Origin: Diphasiastrum complanatum
Taxonomy: Eukaryota; Streptophyta; Lycopodiopsida; Lycopodiales; Lycopodiaceae
DNA: 64,000 nucleotides
Direction: 5' to 3'
NCBI GenBank assembly: GCA_029204225.1
Contig: CM055103.1
Location: forward strand, 38,299,648-38,363,647
In this document: in pieces, positions 11,859 through 21,521 of the stretch
Numbering within the stretch: position 1 is the first letter of the stretch
Layout: every line of letters starts with the position of its first letter
Notes under the pieces: generated by a model
Databases searched by the model: none
What the model was told of the DNA's origin: nothing
Seen by the model: only the letters and a program-made list of their open reading frames with translations
Made by a program: the position numbers and the translations under genes

Positions 11859-12064
11859 CATGTAGTAATGGGCTTCGATCCAATAGGGAGAGGGCTAAGT
11901 GAAGAAATAGGAGTGGGGATCTAGGCACGCTAAGGTTGTTAGTCTTAGCTTCAGATCGGATCGTGGAATAGCCTAGATTTTTGCACGGTTCATCTTTGTT
12001 GCTTTCTCTCTTTTTGGTCTTTTCTAGGGTTGGTTTATTTGTGCTTATCTAGGTGTCCTTGGCT
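11859..12064 (-). repeat. Right arm of the ~205-bp inverted repeat (putative gypsy LTR end)
   Basis: Reverse-complement partner of 8338-8542. The arms are about 3.3 kb apart and enclose the gypsy and copia D remnants. Confidence 0.75.
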
Positions 12065-12159
12065 CTAGATCTTCTCCTCAAGAGACTTGTCTTCTCAAGG
12101 GAGGTGAACAATGAAAGAAAACCTACCTACGGATCCTATTGACCACTCCATGATTTTCT

Positions 12160-12160
<1 letters not shown>

Positions 12161-12254
<94 letters not shown>
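12161..12254. repeat. Perfect (AG)47 microsatellite
   Basis: 94 bp of uninterrupted AG dinucleotides. Confidence 0.98.
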
Positions 12255-12256
<2 letters not shown>

Positions 12257-12605
12257 AAATTGACGGAGTTTTATTAGGAAGAGTAGAAGGAGAGCAAATA
12301 CAAGGGGTAATGGCTCCCTCTTATAGATTTGAGAGGTGAGCCCCCTTCACTCTAATTTGCTATTGAAGTTCCATCAGGATCACTATCTTGACCGTCAAGA
12401 TGACTTTGTGTTTATTGAGGTCAAATTGTGTTTTCCAACTTAAGAACTTTTACAAAAGCTAAGTTTAAACTACTTTATTGAATAAATGTGCTCCATGGCA
12501 CTTATTAGCCTAAGACCCAATGTTGGACTCACACGTGCAGGATGCCAACTAGTCGCTTGTTTCTAATACTTCCGACTATCTACTTTAGTTATGCAGTGTT
12601 TGGGC
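12255..12605. other. Non-coding stretch between the microsatellite and the gypsy integrase
   Basis: The integrase homology of the neighbouring gypsy stops here. Nothing else is recognised. Confidence 0.35.
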
Positions 12606-12899
12606 TTATATTCCATGTCGTAACCAGGATCGGACAACAGTCGCTTCTGCTTCAACCATCTTAGTCGCGTAGTCAGTCACCACCAGAATATAACTTCTTT
12701 TTGTATAGCGAGTGATAGGCTTAATTGACTCAACCAAGTCAATGCCCCACTTCTCAAATGGTGCTAGTGGAAGTATCGGTTTAAGCGGCCAACGCGTTGA
12801 AGGAGTTTGTTTCCCAACTCGTTGGTAAGGGTCATAGGTTTTTACAAGCGCTGCAACATCTTTATACATCGTTGGCCACCAGTATTTGGCGTCTAAGAT
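12606..12899 (-). pseudogene. Gypsy 1 integrase, part 1 (split by copia A)
   Basis: Reads, after the copia A insertion point, [16 protein letters not shown], then the zinc-binding end and the start of the core ([14 protein letters not shown] and [12 protein letters not shown]). It stops near the first catalytic Asp region, so the rest of the DDE core is absent. The upstream half of the same integrase lies at 18923-19040, past the 6-kb copia A insertion. Confidence 0.85.
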
Positions 12900-12904
12900 C
12901 TTCT

Positions 12905-13156
12905 AGTTAAGAAAACAGTTTAAACACCCGACCGGATCAATCACCACAGCACAACATCAAGTGCAACAAGACAAGACAACAGAATTGCTCTCCACAAACT
13001 GTATATTCCACTAATTAGTAAGTACAAAGATAAAGTTGCTTAAAAGCACTCAAAGGGCTCATAAAAGAAAGACGGCCTAGTAATTCTAGAATTGAGCACA
13101 TGTGGTGCCGTCGAAATAAGAAAGCACTGTATAAGTCGATCATTGCTATTTTAACT
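12905..13156 (-). repeat. Copia A 3' LTR
   Basis: 252 bp; + strand ends AGTTAAGAAAAC and GCTATTTTAACT, giving a short terminal inverted repeat AGTTAA/TTAACT. It adjoins the PPT at 13157. Confidence 0.92.
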
Positions 13157-13165
13157 CTCTCCCTC
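13157..13165 (-). other. Copia A polypurine tract
   Basis: GAGGGAGAG on the - strand directly precedes the 3' LTR. It resembles the GAGGAGGAG tract of copia B. Confidence 0.75.
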
Positions 13166-13247
13166 AATGATCAACGTCTCTCTTTAGTTTAGAGTTTATT
13201 CTATGCATGGAACATACCTCCATGATAGTATTATAAGTAAAAGCTTT

Positions 13248-14729
13248 TTACATAACCAGATCTAAGCCAAGTTTGGCTCTAAAAGTCTCAAACTTTTTTT
13301 TATTTAAAGCTTTCGTAAATATATCAGCAACTTGTAACAACGTAGAACAGTGTACAATACTTATATCTTCAAATTGTAGCTTCTCACGCACAAAGTGATA
13401 TTTTACCTCAATATGTTTTGTCCTTGCGTGAAAGACAAGATTCTTAGCCAATTGTATTTCACTTTGACTGTCACAGAAAATAATAGTAGGATTTACCTGC
13501 TTCATGCCAATCTCACATAACAACTTATATAGCCAGATAGCTTCATGGGTAGCAAAACTTAACGTTTTATATTCGGCGTCTGTAGAAGAAAGAGAAATAG
13601 TATCTTGTTTCTTGCTAGACCATGAAAAACAATCGCTACCAAAATTGAAGACATAACCTGTTGTTGACTTTCTATCATCTATACTTCCTGCCCAATCAGC
13701 GTCAACATAACCTTGCAACTTAGGTAAAATACTTTGTCTTTTGTAGATTAGGCCAAGGTTAGGTGTACCTTTCACATACCTCAAAATCCTTTTTGCAGCT
13801 TTCCAATGGTCCATAGTGGGTGATGACATGAATTGACTAATCAAACTTATAGCATAGCAGATATCAGGACGTGTAGTCGTAAGATATATCAAACTCCCAA
13901 CTAGCTGATGAAATAGAGTAGCGTCAACATGTGCACTATCATCAATACAAGATAATTTCTTACCAGCTTCGCAAGGGGTGATGGAAGGTTTGCACTCTGT
14001 CATGTGAAATCTCTCTAATATCTCACCCACATACTTGTTTTGACATAACCTGATATCACTGCTAGTTTGCCATACTTCGACACCCAAGCAGTACTGCATA
14101 AGATCTAAATCTGTCATCTCAAACTGCTTGCATAATTTGGCTTTGATAGAACGAGTGAGGTTCTCATCATTGCCCGTGATAATGATATCATCCACGTAAA
14201 GTACAATCAAGGCAATGCTATCTTCGTTTATAAGAACATAAAGATTTGGATCTGAATTTGTTCTTACAAACCCATGAGAAAGAAAGTATTTGTCAATGCG
14301 TCCATACCATGTGCGTGGCGCTTGCTTAAGGCCATAAAGTGCTTTGTGTAGCTTACATACCTTCTGTTCCTGTCCTTTTGCCATAAAGCCCTGCGGTTGG
14401 ACCAAGTAAACTTCTTCCTCTAAGTCACCATTCAAAAATGCGGACTTCACATCCATTTGATGGATCTTCCACCCAAAATGAGATGCTAGGGCAATGATAA
14501 GGCGTAGCGTAGTCCACTTAGCCACTGGAGCAAATGTCTCTTCATAGTCAATTCCTTTATTTTGTACATAACCCTTCACTACTAGGCGTGTCTTATGCTT
14601 TGCTATCGTGCCATCCGCATGAAACTTTGTTCTAAACACCCATTTGTTGTCAAGGGGTTTTTTTCCAAGTGGTAGATCAACCAACTCCCATGTATCATGC
14701 TTGTGGATGGATTCTATCTCCTCTTCCAT
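13248..14729 (-). CDS. Copia A reverse transcriptase-RNase H
   Basis: A 493-codon open frame without internal stops. RT motifs: KWVFRTKFHADG (29-40), MDVKSAFLNG (92-101), LYGLKQAPR (131-139) and catalytic YVDD (178-181). RNase H follows with YVDADWAGS near 341 and STDAEY further on, ending about 90 bp from the 3' LTR. RT copies element RNA into cDNA in the virus-like particle and RNase H removes the template. It was originally part of one pol polyprotein; the first Met here only marks the reading frame after a stop that separates it from the integrase frame (14739-15557). Catalytic residues are intact, so the domain itself looks undamaged. Confidence 0.9.
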   Translation of the reverse strand: MEEEIESIHKHDTWELVDLPLGKKPLDNKWVFRTKFHADGTIAKHKTRLVVKGYVQNKGIDYEETFAPVAKWTTLRLIIALASHFGWKIHQMDVKSAFLNGDLEEEVYLVQPQGFMAKGQEQKVCKLHKALYGLKQAPRTWYGRIDKYFLSHGFVRTNSDPNLYVLINEDSIALIVLYVDDIIITGNDENLTRSIKAKLCKQFEMTDLDLMQYCLGVEVWQTSSDIRLCQNKYVGEILERFHMTECKPSITPCEAGKKLSCIDDSAHVDATLFHQLVGSLIYLTTTRPDICYAISLISQFMSSPTMDHWKAAKRILRYVKGTPNLGLIYKRQSILPKLQGYVDADWAGSIDDRKSTTGYVFNFGSDCFSWSSKKQDTISLSSTDAEYKTLSFATHEAIWLYKLLCEIGMKQVNPTIIFCDSQSEIQLAKNLVFHARTKHIEVKYHFVREKLQFEDISIVHCSTLLQVADIFTKALNKKKFETFRAKLGLDLVM

Positions 14730-14738
14730 TGCCCTTTG

Positions 14739-15557
14739 TCACTCTTTGTGATCTTTTGCCTCATCAAAGGTTGATGGCTCTTGACACTTCAAAATGTCAC
14801 TCATTAGGGAATAGTTCACATGATAACGATCGGGAGACTTCCTTTCCCGCGTTGATCTTCTCACTTTTTCTTGTGTGCTGGATCTTGGTTGATTTAGCCT
14901 TGCATCCTTCATGATCTTTTCATACCATTTTGGTATCTTAGATTCAGGTGATACACTACGTGGAGAGTATGTATCCCAAGGAGTGTCCAAGTAATGTCTC
15001 TTACTTCCAACCGGTTTCTCCTTTATTGCTCCTATTGGCACGTACCTTCCCCTAGGCTCTTGAATAGGTGGTGTCCTTTCATACTCGCCCTCTCGACTCT
15101 CATCTTCACGTGCATCATCTTGTGGAGCGTCTTCTTCATCTTCTTCTTCCAAAATTGTGGGAAGTCTTTTGATGCTTTCACCACTTGCATGGTCTTCATC
15201 TTCATACCTATGCGTCTCATCAAAGATCACATCTTTGCTAGTGTGAATCTTGTTCATTACAGGATCAAAACACCCGTATGCCTTCGTCCTCTCATCATAA
15301 CCAACGAAGATACACTTGATTGCCTTGGCATCAAGTTTCTTTTGTTCTTCCTTTGGCACATGTACATAGGCCTTACAACCAATGACATGAAACTTGTCGG
15401 TTTTTGGCTTTATTCCTATAAATGCTTCTTCGGGAGTCACATTTGGAACCGCAATTATAGGGCTCCTGTTTTGCAAAAACATTGCCCCACTGCATGCTTC
15501 CGACGAAAGTGAATCGGTCAAGCCCATTTGCTTCATCGTGGAGCGTACACTCTCCAT
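14739..15557 (-). CDS. Copia A integrase C-terminal half and linker
   Basis: A 272-codon open segment continuing the integrase: LTDSLSSEACSGAMFLQNRS is a late core region, followed by a VIGCKAYVHVPKEEQKKLD motif, a CIFVGYDERTKAYGCFDP segment and SKDVIFDE. A long acidic linker and RRSTRERKSPDRY lead toward RT. It ends at one stop just before the RT frame, so a single substitution separates two otherwise continuous pol segments. The first integrase half lies upstream in another frame. Confidence 0.8.
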   Translation of the reverse strand: MESVRSTMKQMGLTDSLSSEACSGAMFLQNRSPIIAVPNVTPEEAFIGIKPKTDKFHVIGCKAYVHVPKEEQKKLDAKAIKCIFVGYDERTKAYGCFDPVMNKIHTSKDVIFDETHRYEDEDHASGESIKRLPTILEEEDEEDAPQDDAREDESREGEYERTPPIQEPRGRYVPIGAIKEKPVGSKRHYLDTPWDTYSPRSVSPESKIPKWYEKIMKDARLNQPRSSTQEKVRRSTRERKSPDRYHVNYSLMSDILKCQEPSTFDEAKDHKE

Positions 15558-16660
15558 AATAGTCCTATTTTTTCTTTCAGCTACACCATTATTATGCGGT
15601 GTGTATGACTGTGTGAATTGTCTTTTGATGCCGTGTTTCTTTCAAAAGTCCTCAAAATCATCAGATTTGTATTCGCCCCCTCTATCAGATCTTAGCACTT
15701 TAATGTGTGCATCAAGTTGGTTCTCTGCCAAGTCTTGAGCTCCTTGAAGCAAGCAAAAGCGTCAGATTTCTTCTTCAAGAAATAAATTCATGTCCTCCTA
15801 GAGTAATCATCTATGAAAGTCATAAAATAATATGCTTTCAAACCAACGACATGGTCTTCATTGGGCCACACAGGTCGCTGTGAATAAGTTCTAGCGGTTT
15901 CATAGCTCTTGCAACTCCACCTTTCTTGAATGTCTCCATGTGATGCTTTCCCATGATGCATCCTTCACATATTGCATGATGATCATCCTGCAATGCCGGT
16001 AACCCTATTACCATCTTCAGCTTCACCATCAAACTCAAGCTCCCATAGTTCAAATGACCAAGTCTTTTGTGCCACAACTCAGATTGAGATGCTGTTGAGC
16101 TAGCCAAACCATATTCTCCTGGTTTTGCAGCATCCAATTTATAAAGGCCATAGTTACTATCTCTATAACCTTTCGCCACCACTTTATGGTTGTGGTTCAT
16201 ATCCCTCATAAGGCATCCATCTTTGACAAATTCAACCTTAAGATGTTGATTTGCCATTACTCCAACAAAAAGCAAACTCTTTTTGAGTCCAGGAACATTA
16301 AGCACATTAGGGATATTCTTGATTTTACCATCAGGAAACTGCACAGGTACATTGCCCACACCCTGTATTTGGCATTCCTCCCCATTGGCTTGAGTGACCT
16401 TATTTTCCATCATGGATTGGTGAGAATTTCTCAAACCAATCACGTTTCCCGGTCATATGCCTTGTGGCGCCTGAATCTATGAACCATCTGGCACCATCAT
16501 CAACATGGGATGCCAATGCCGATGAAAAGACACTTGTCTCGTCATCTTCTCCATCATCTTCGACAATGTTGCCTTGTTGAGTCACTTTTTCCGCCTTTAT
16601 GTCCGTTTTTTTTTGTAACACTCGCGTGCCCAATGACCCAGTTTGTGGCAATAGTAGCAT
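15558..16660 (-). pseudogene. Copia A protease and integrase N-terminal half, frameshifted
   Basis: 16400-16660 carries the aspartic protease active site WFIDSGATRHMTG. 15838-16443, in another frame, carries the post-protease segment, the GAG-pre-integrase domain (ELWHKRLGHLNYGSL, then CEGCIMGKHH) and the integrase start (LELIHSDLCGPM). Between about 15558 and 15838 the core (FIDDYSRRT-like) continues with frameshifts and stops. The gag-to-protease step is also out of frame, which could be mutation. Plant copia elements usually encode a single polyprotein. Confidence 0.8.
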
Positions 16661-17412
16661 TTGTCTTTCTTCTTTTTCCCTTTCGATGATGACTCTCCCT
16701 TGTCATCATCATCCTTAGATTTCTTGGGAATCCTTTTCGATCCTTTCTGCTTGCCTTTAGCAAGCAAGGCTTGATCCTCCTGTGGGGTTTGCCTTGACTT
16801 CACCACTTCGCGACGCTGCTCTTCTTGCAACATGATTCCGTGGAAGTCTTCAAAAGTAGGCAATCTCTCCCTCGAAGCAATGCCGCTCACAAACATTTGT
16901 AGCCCTTCCGAGACACCGCTCGTTGTGGTATGTACCAATTCAACGTCCCTAATTGGTTCTCCAATTGCCACAAGTTGATCTCTCAACTCCTTTATCCTGG
17001 AGAAGAAAGATCCCACTGATTCACTTTCTTCCATCCTTACTGCGTTCAATCTTGACTTCAAGAACATGACCCGAGCTAGATTGCAAGTTTGAAATTGCAT
17101 TCTAAGAGCTTCCCAAGCTCCCCTAGCCGTCGTGGCATCACTTATATGAGTGATCACATGGTCTTTCACTGAAAGATTGATCAAGGACAATGCTATCTGC
17201 GCCTTTTTATCAAAGGCCCTCATGTCACTTGGAGTGGTATTTGGCCGGACTTCAATACCTGCCACAATCTTCCATAACTCTTTCTCCATCAAAATGCTCT
17301 TCATTTTAAATTTCCAGATGTTGTAGTTAGAAGCCCCATCAAGTTTGCTTGCATCGCCCAAAATTGCCTCATTGATGTTTGCCATTTCCAAACTGCTTAA
17401 AACTCCACCCAT
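16597..17412 (-). CDS. Copia A gag with zinc knuckle
   Basis: 271 codons from 17412; the Met at residue 10 (17385) is an equally plausible start. A UBN2-type gag core (ASNYNIWKFKMKSIL near 28-42; GAWEALRMQF near 100) is followed by a lysine-rich segment and a CCHC zinc knuckle with C252, C255, H260 and C265. Gag forms the virus-like particle and packages element RNA. It ends six residues after the knuckle, and the protease frame overlaps it in another frame. Confidence 0.88.
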   Translation of the reverse strand: MGGVLSSLEMANINEAILGDASKLDGASNYNIWKFKMKSILMEKELWKIVAGIEVRPNTTPSDMRAFDKKAQIALSLINLSVKDHVITHISDATTARGAWEALRMQFQTCNLARVMFLKSRLNAVRMEESESVGSFFSRIKELRDQLVAIGEPIRDVELVHTTTSGVSEGLQMFVSGIASRERLPTFEDFHGIMLQEEQRREVVKSRQTPQEDQALLAKGKQKGSKRIPKKSKDDDDKGESSSKGKKKKDKCYYCHKLGHWARECYKKKRT

Positions 17413-18651
17413 AGGCTATAAAGTGTATGCCGAAGCCAACCGTGATGTCAGAAATAAAAAATAATGACTTGCAATTTTTGGCTTACCAGGCCACCCGCCG
17501 CTCTTTCGCCAAATTGAAAGCCAAACTGGCGTCGCTTTCCGAAATGCTTCTCGTCACCAACTCCCAGCTACCTGCCCAGTGGAATGGTGAAATAACTTCT
17601 GGTGCAATCCTAACACTTTCTCCGTGGCAATCACTCTGTTTTGGCGTACCGTACTTGCAGGTACAGTCAGGGTGCCCTTCGTTTGGAGGCTATCATCTTT
17701 CGTTTGGCCAAAATAGGCTAAAGGAGGTGAAAATAAGGGCAATTTGAGTTCTTTTTTAACTATTTCTTTAGTTTGAAGAAACTTCACCTTTCACAAAACT
17801 TGGGACCCAACAATTTTTTCAGTTTGGAAATTTCTCATGAAAAGAAGGCCTATTTTGCCTTTCACTTCTTCAGGACCCCTTCAAAGCCCATCTAAGGGTG
17901 ATTCTTCATCCTGTGGCCCATGTTTCTCCCTAAGAACTTCATCTTGGCCATTGATCTAATTGAGGCTCATCTGATGGTTCAAAATGACATATGGGCATTA
18001 AAGCCCACTCCTCCATGCGCTAGACATCTCCAGCTACTACAGCCATTCTCGGATTTCCTGCGCGCGAGTTCTGCGCCTTCCTCCTCCTCTTCTTTCAGCG
18101 ATGGCATCCCCAAGCCTTTGCATTCAAGCTATGAAAGTTGTGTGTGCTTCACTCCAGCTCACTGGCTGATCCACGGCCGCCCACGGCCTCTCCACACATC
18201 CAAAACAATAGCAGGGCGCCCACTCCTGGCTTTTCACAACCTCAAAAATGGATTTGTATTGAGAGAGAAATGGTTTTTCCCTTCTTGAAACCCTAGATGT
18301 CAAAGAAAAAGATATTTTTGGGCTTTATCTGAACTTCTTGAGAATTTAACTGAGCAGCTACCTATCCCTTTGAGGTCGCCCTACAACAAGCAATATTATG
18401 CTCCAAACCGCTCTTCAAACGGTGTTCGATTGGATTCGAACCAATCACAAACGCCAAGCAATCCTTCAGAAGAATTTCTAGCTTCAATCTTTGCTTGCCT
18501 TCTGATTCAGCCGACAAACCCCTGCCTCTGAATCTTCTTATAGTTTTGAGCTAATCCACGAATCTCCACAGACTCAGTTTTGTGCTTCCTAGCCAACAAA
18601 CCGTCGTGAATTCGCAGCTCTCTATTCTTGTTCGGTGATTGTAGCCACCAA
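17413..18651 (-). other. Copia A 5' leader
   Basis: About 1.2 kb between PBS and gag, unusually long for copia. Open frames on either strand show no recognised domain. On the + strand AAACCCTAG occurs near 18287. The stretch may include captured host sequence, but nothing identifies it. Confidence 0.5.
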
Positions 18652-18665
18652 GGGCTCTGATACCA
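18652..18665 (-). other. Copia A primer-binding site
   Basis: TGGTATCAGAGCCC on the - strand, directly abutting the 5' LTR end CTTAACT. It is the initiator-Met tRNA class. Confidence 0.9.
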
Positions 18666-18917
18666 AGTTAAGAAAACAGTTTAAACACCCGACCAGATCA
18701 ATCACCACAACACAACATCAAGTGCAACAAGACAAGACAACAGAATTGCTCTCCACAAACTGTATATTCCACTAATTAGTAAGTACAAAGATAAAGTTGC
18801 TTAAAGGCACTCAAAGGGCTCGTAAAAGAAAGATGGTCTGATAATTCTAGAACTGAGCACACGTGGTGTCGCTGAAATAAGAAAGCACTGTATAAGTCGA
18901 TCATTGCTATTTTTACT
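18666..18917 (-). repeat. Copia A 5' LTR
   Basis: 252 bp, about 94% identical to the 3' LTR by eye. + strand ends AGTTAAGAAAAC and GCTATTTTTACT. Confidence 0.92.
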
Positions 18918-18922
18918 CTTCT

Positions 18923-20011
18923 TCACTATATTGACCACCGCAAAATGTCCACCTGCATCTTCTAAATGCAAGGCTCGAATAACGTTATAGATATCGATCA
19001 ATTCAAGACATCTGTGAAGCTCTTCGTCAGGTCCCATTTTATAAAGTACAGTATTCCTTATCGTATACGGTTCAATATTATGTTGAAAGATCTATTCAAG
19101 ATCAAAACCAGGAGGATTTTTTAATAAGTGTGTCAGTGGGGCAGCAATAGAAGCATAGTCTTGAATGAACCTTCTATAATAACCAACGTGACCCATAAAT
19201 CCTCTAAGCTCTCGAAGATTTGTCGGCTCTTTCAAATTCTTTATAATTTATACCTTATCCTTATCGACTTCAATTTCTCTCTTTGATATTCTGTGTTCAA
19301 GTAGTATTCCTTCCGGCATGCCGAAATAACACTTCTCAGGATGGAGACACAGTGAAGACTCTTTGCACCTCTGCAATGTCTTCCGCAATTTCGAAAGATG
19401 TGAAGCTTCTGAGCTGAAGGCACATAAGTCACCCATAATTTTTTTTTTAGAAAAACGTGTAAATATTCTTGAAAAATCATAGTGGCGCGTTACACAGTCC
19501 GAACAACATATTCTGATAGGCATAAAGACCCCAATTTGTTGTGAAGGTTGTTTTGGGGTCTTCTTCTCGGATAGATACTTGGATATAGCCATAAAATCCA
19601 TCAAGGAAGCTGGATAAGAGTTTAAAGATTAACAAGGATTTGTTTGGTATGGCTTCAATAGAGAGAGTGTCGTTTGGATCAATCATACCAACTGTCATAT
19701 TGGTAGAAGAATAACCTTGTATTTTTTTCTCTCTGCGAAGGCTATGCTTTTAATAATCCAAATAATTCGATTCAATGTCTTCTTCTTCTAAAAAAATATT
19801 AAGAGCATAAGACAATTGTTTGAATGTGAACAATCTCTCCTTCGTACCGCTCTCGCTGCCATGTGATAACATGCTCATGCAGCTTTTCTGGTTTATCATG
19901 ATCACCAGTTCGGAATCTCAACTCCTTTTTCTTCCAATGGATGCTAGCATTTTCTTGATAAGGCCATGGTCTTCCTATAAGGACAGGGTAGTTAGCCAAT
20001 CCAACTGGTTG
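18923..20011 (-). pseudogene. Gypsy 1 protease end, RT and integrase start (between the two copia insertions)
   Basis: On the - strand from 20011: end of the protease region (YPVLIGRPWPYQENASIHW), then RT (DGFYGYIQVSIREED and NMLFGLCNAPL near 19490-19640; FSKKKIMGDLCAFS; LRELRGFMGHVGYYRRFIQD near 19150-19220), and the integrase zinc-binding start (GGHFAVVNIVKK near 18925-18960). The RNase H domain expected between RT and integrase is essentially absent. Multiple stops and frameshifts are present. The - strand continues at 12899 after copia A; the protease start lies at 24594-25145 beyond copia B. Confidence 0.85.
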
Positions 20012-20016
20012 AATCA

Positions 20017-20716
20017 TGTGAAGAATTACCAAAAATTGGCAAATCTAGCTTGATCAAAAACCATGTAGAATAGTGTAAATTGTGTACACAAGTGGTCCCA
20101 CACATGTGAGGCCATGATGCCACATGGGAAACCCATACTAATGTAGGTTAGGTCAAGTCAAGAGAGTTGGTCATGTCTATTTGGTGGTCATCCCGACTTT
20201 ATAGGACCTACACCTAAGTTTAAGGTGAAAATTTGACCAACTAGCTACCTACCAAGCATAACTCTAGGAAATAGACTAGGGTTTCATTTTAGGTCAAGGA
20301 GAGTGAGTTAACTTCCTTATTACATGCTGGAAATCCACCTAACTTCAAGAAGGAAGTCGAATTTGCTATGTATTCCCTCTCTCCATAGTGAGAAGATAGA
20401 AAATTTTTGGAGCTCATTGGCAATCTCAAGCTAGTTCACTATGTACATTGAGTTTTTGTGATCCAAATGAAACCAAATCAATTTCTACCTGTTTCTTAGG
20501 TTTAAGGCCGTACTACAGCCTGTAGTACACACGTTTGGGCTCTGATTTCAATGTTTATCAATGCTTTTGATTGTTAATGCTTGTTGTTTGTCGAATTGCC
20601 AATCTAGATCAACTTTTTTGTGTCTGGTTTTTTGATAGATTGTTAAGCAAGCATCCAATCACTCTTGTGGATCTTTTGTAGATCCATTTATGGTTATAAA
20701 GTACAATACTTTCACA
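20017..20716 (+). repeat. Copia B 5' LTR
   Basis: 700 bp with TG...CA ends, immediately followed by the PBS. Confidence 0.95.
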
Positions 20717-20729
20717 TGGTATCAGAGCC
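20717..20729 (+). other. Copia B primer-binding site
   Basis: TGGTATCAGAGCC, a perfect initiator-Met copia PBS with zero spacing from the LTR. Confidence 0.95.
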
Positions 20730-21151
20730 AAGTACAAGAGCATAAGCCATTGATCTAATGCAAATCCATTTTTAGCAAGTTTTGGTGCTAAAAGCTAGTA
20801 TTGAGAGGGCAAGCTAGAATCTTGATTTTGGTGAGGAGATTTGATCCCAAACTTGGTAGGGGTCCAAATCCGTACTGTCCACATGTGTGGGCACCTCTGA
20901 ACCTGCATTTAATGCATGGTATTCATTTGATCCAAAAAAATTCAATTTGTGAGCTATTGGTGTAATTTTTGGTGGAGATCCTAGGATAATCTACCAAGAT
21001 CATTTGCCATTGATTAGATTTGAATTTGTTTCATGGAATCTAATTAATCTAGGCTGAGTTCAAGTCCTATTAAGGTTAAAAACAGGTCTTGAAAGTACAC
21101 CAAGAAGGAAGAAAGAGATTAAGTCATTTTTTTGTCCAAAAATAGCCAAAA

Positions 21152-21499
21152 TTGGCAAGATTTGATTGTAAGTAGATTTCACATCATCTTATCTTCATTC
21201 CAACTTTGTGAGGGAGTGATAGAACTGAGATTATAAGTCCATTTGTTGGATTAGAAATCTAATTTGAGTGAAAAACTACAAGAGAGAGACCTTAGTGAGT
21301 TTCTAGAGACAATCAAATCCATTTCTTGGCAAGATTTGTTTGAAAGTAGTTTTCACTTCATCTTATCTTCATTCCAGCTTTGTGAGGGAGTGATAGAACT
21401 GTGATTATAAGTCCATTTGTTGGATTAGAAATCAAATTTGAGTGAAACACTGCAAGTGTGAGACCTTTGTGAGTTTCAAGTCAATCAAATCTATTTTTT
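21152..21499 (+). repeat. ~174-bp tandem duplication in the copia B leader
   Basis: Two adjacent copies starting TTGGCAAGATTTG, each with a long near-identical block ending in TTTGAGTGAAA and GTGAGTTTC. They end just before the gag start codon. Confidence 0.85.
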
Positions 21500-21521
21500 G
21501 TTTGTAGAAGTCACTAGTAAG

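Larger units (their letters stand above)
12905..18917 (-). mobile_element. Copia A: near-complete Ty1/copia retrotransposon
   Basis: 6,013 bp on the - strand, flanked by the 5-bp duplication CTTCT (12900-12904 and 18918-18922). Two 252-bp LTRs bound an interior with PBS, gag with zinc knuckle, protease, integrase and RT-RNase H in copia order. The LTRs differ at about 14 of 252 positions by eye, mostly transitions, so insertion is old relative to copia B. The LTR ends read AG...CT instead of TG...CA; TSD, PBS and PPT all support these limits. Frameshifts or stops interrupt gag-protease, the integrase core and the integrase-RT linker. It inserted into the gypsy 1 integrase. Confidence 0.93.

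Noticed and set aside
14994-15512. 172-codon + strand frame with hydrophobic segments
   Set aside because: Antisense shadow of the copia A integrase-linker coding strand.
16400-16660. Programmed gag-protease frameshift in copia A
   Set aside because: No slippery heptamer was identified, and other frame breaks in the element indicate ordinary mutation.
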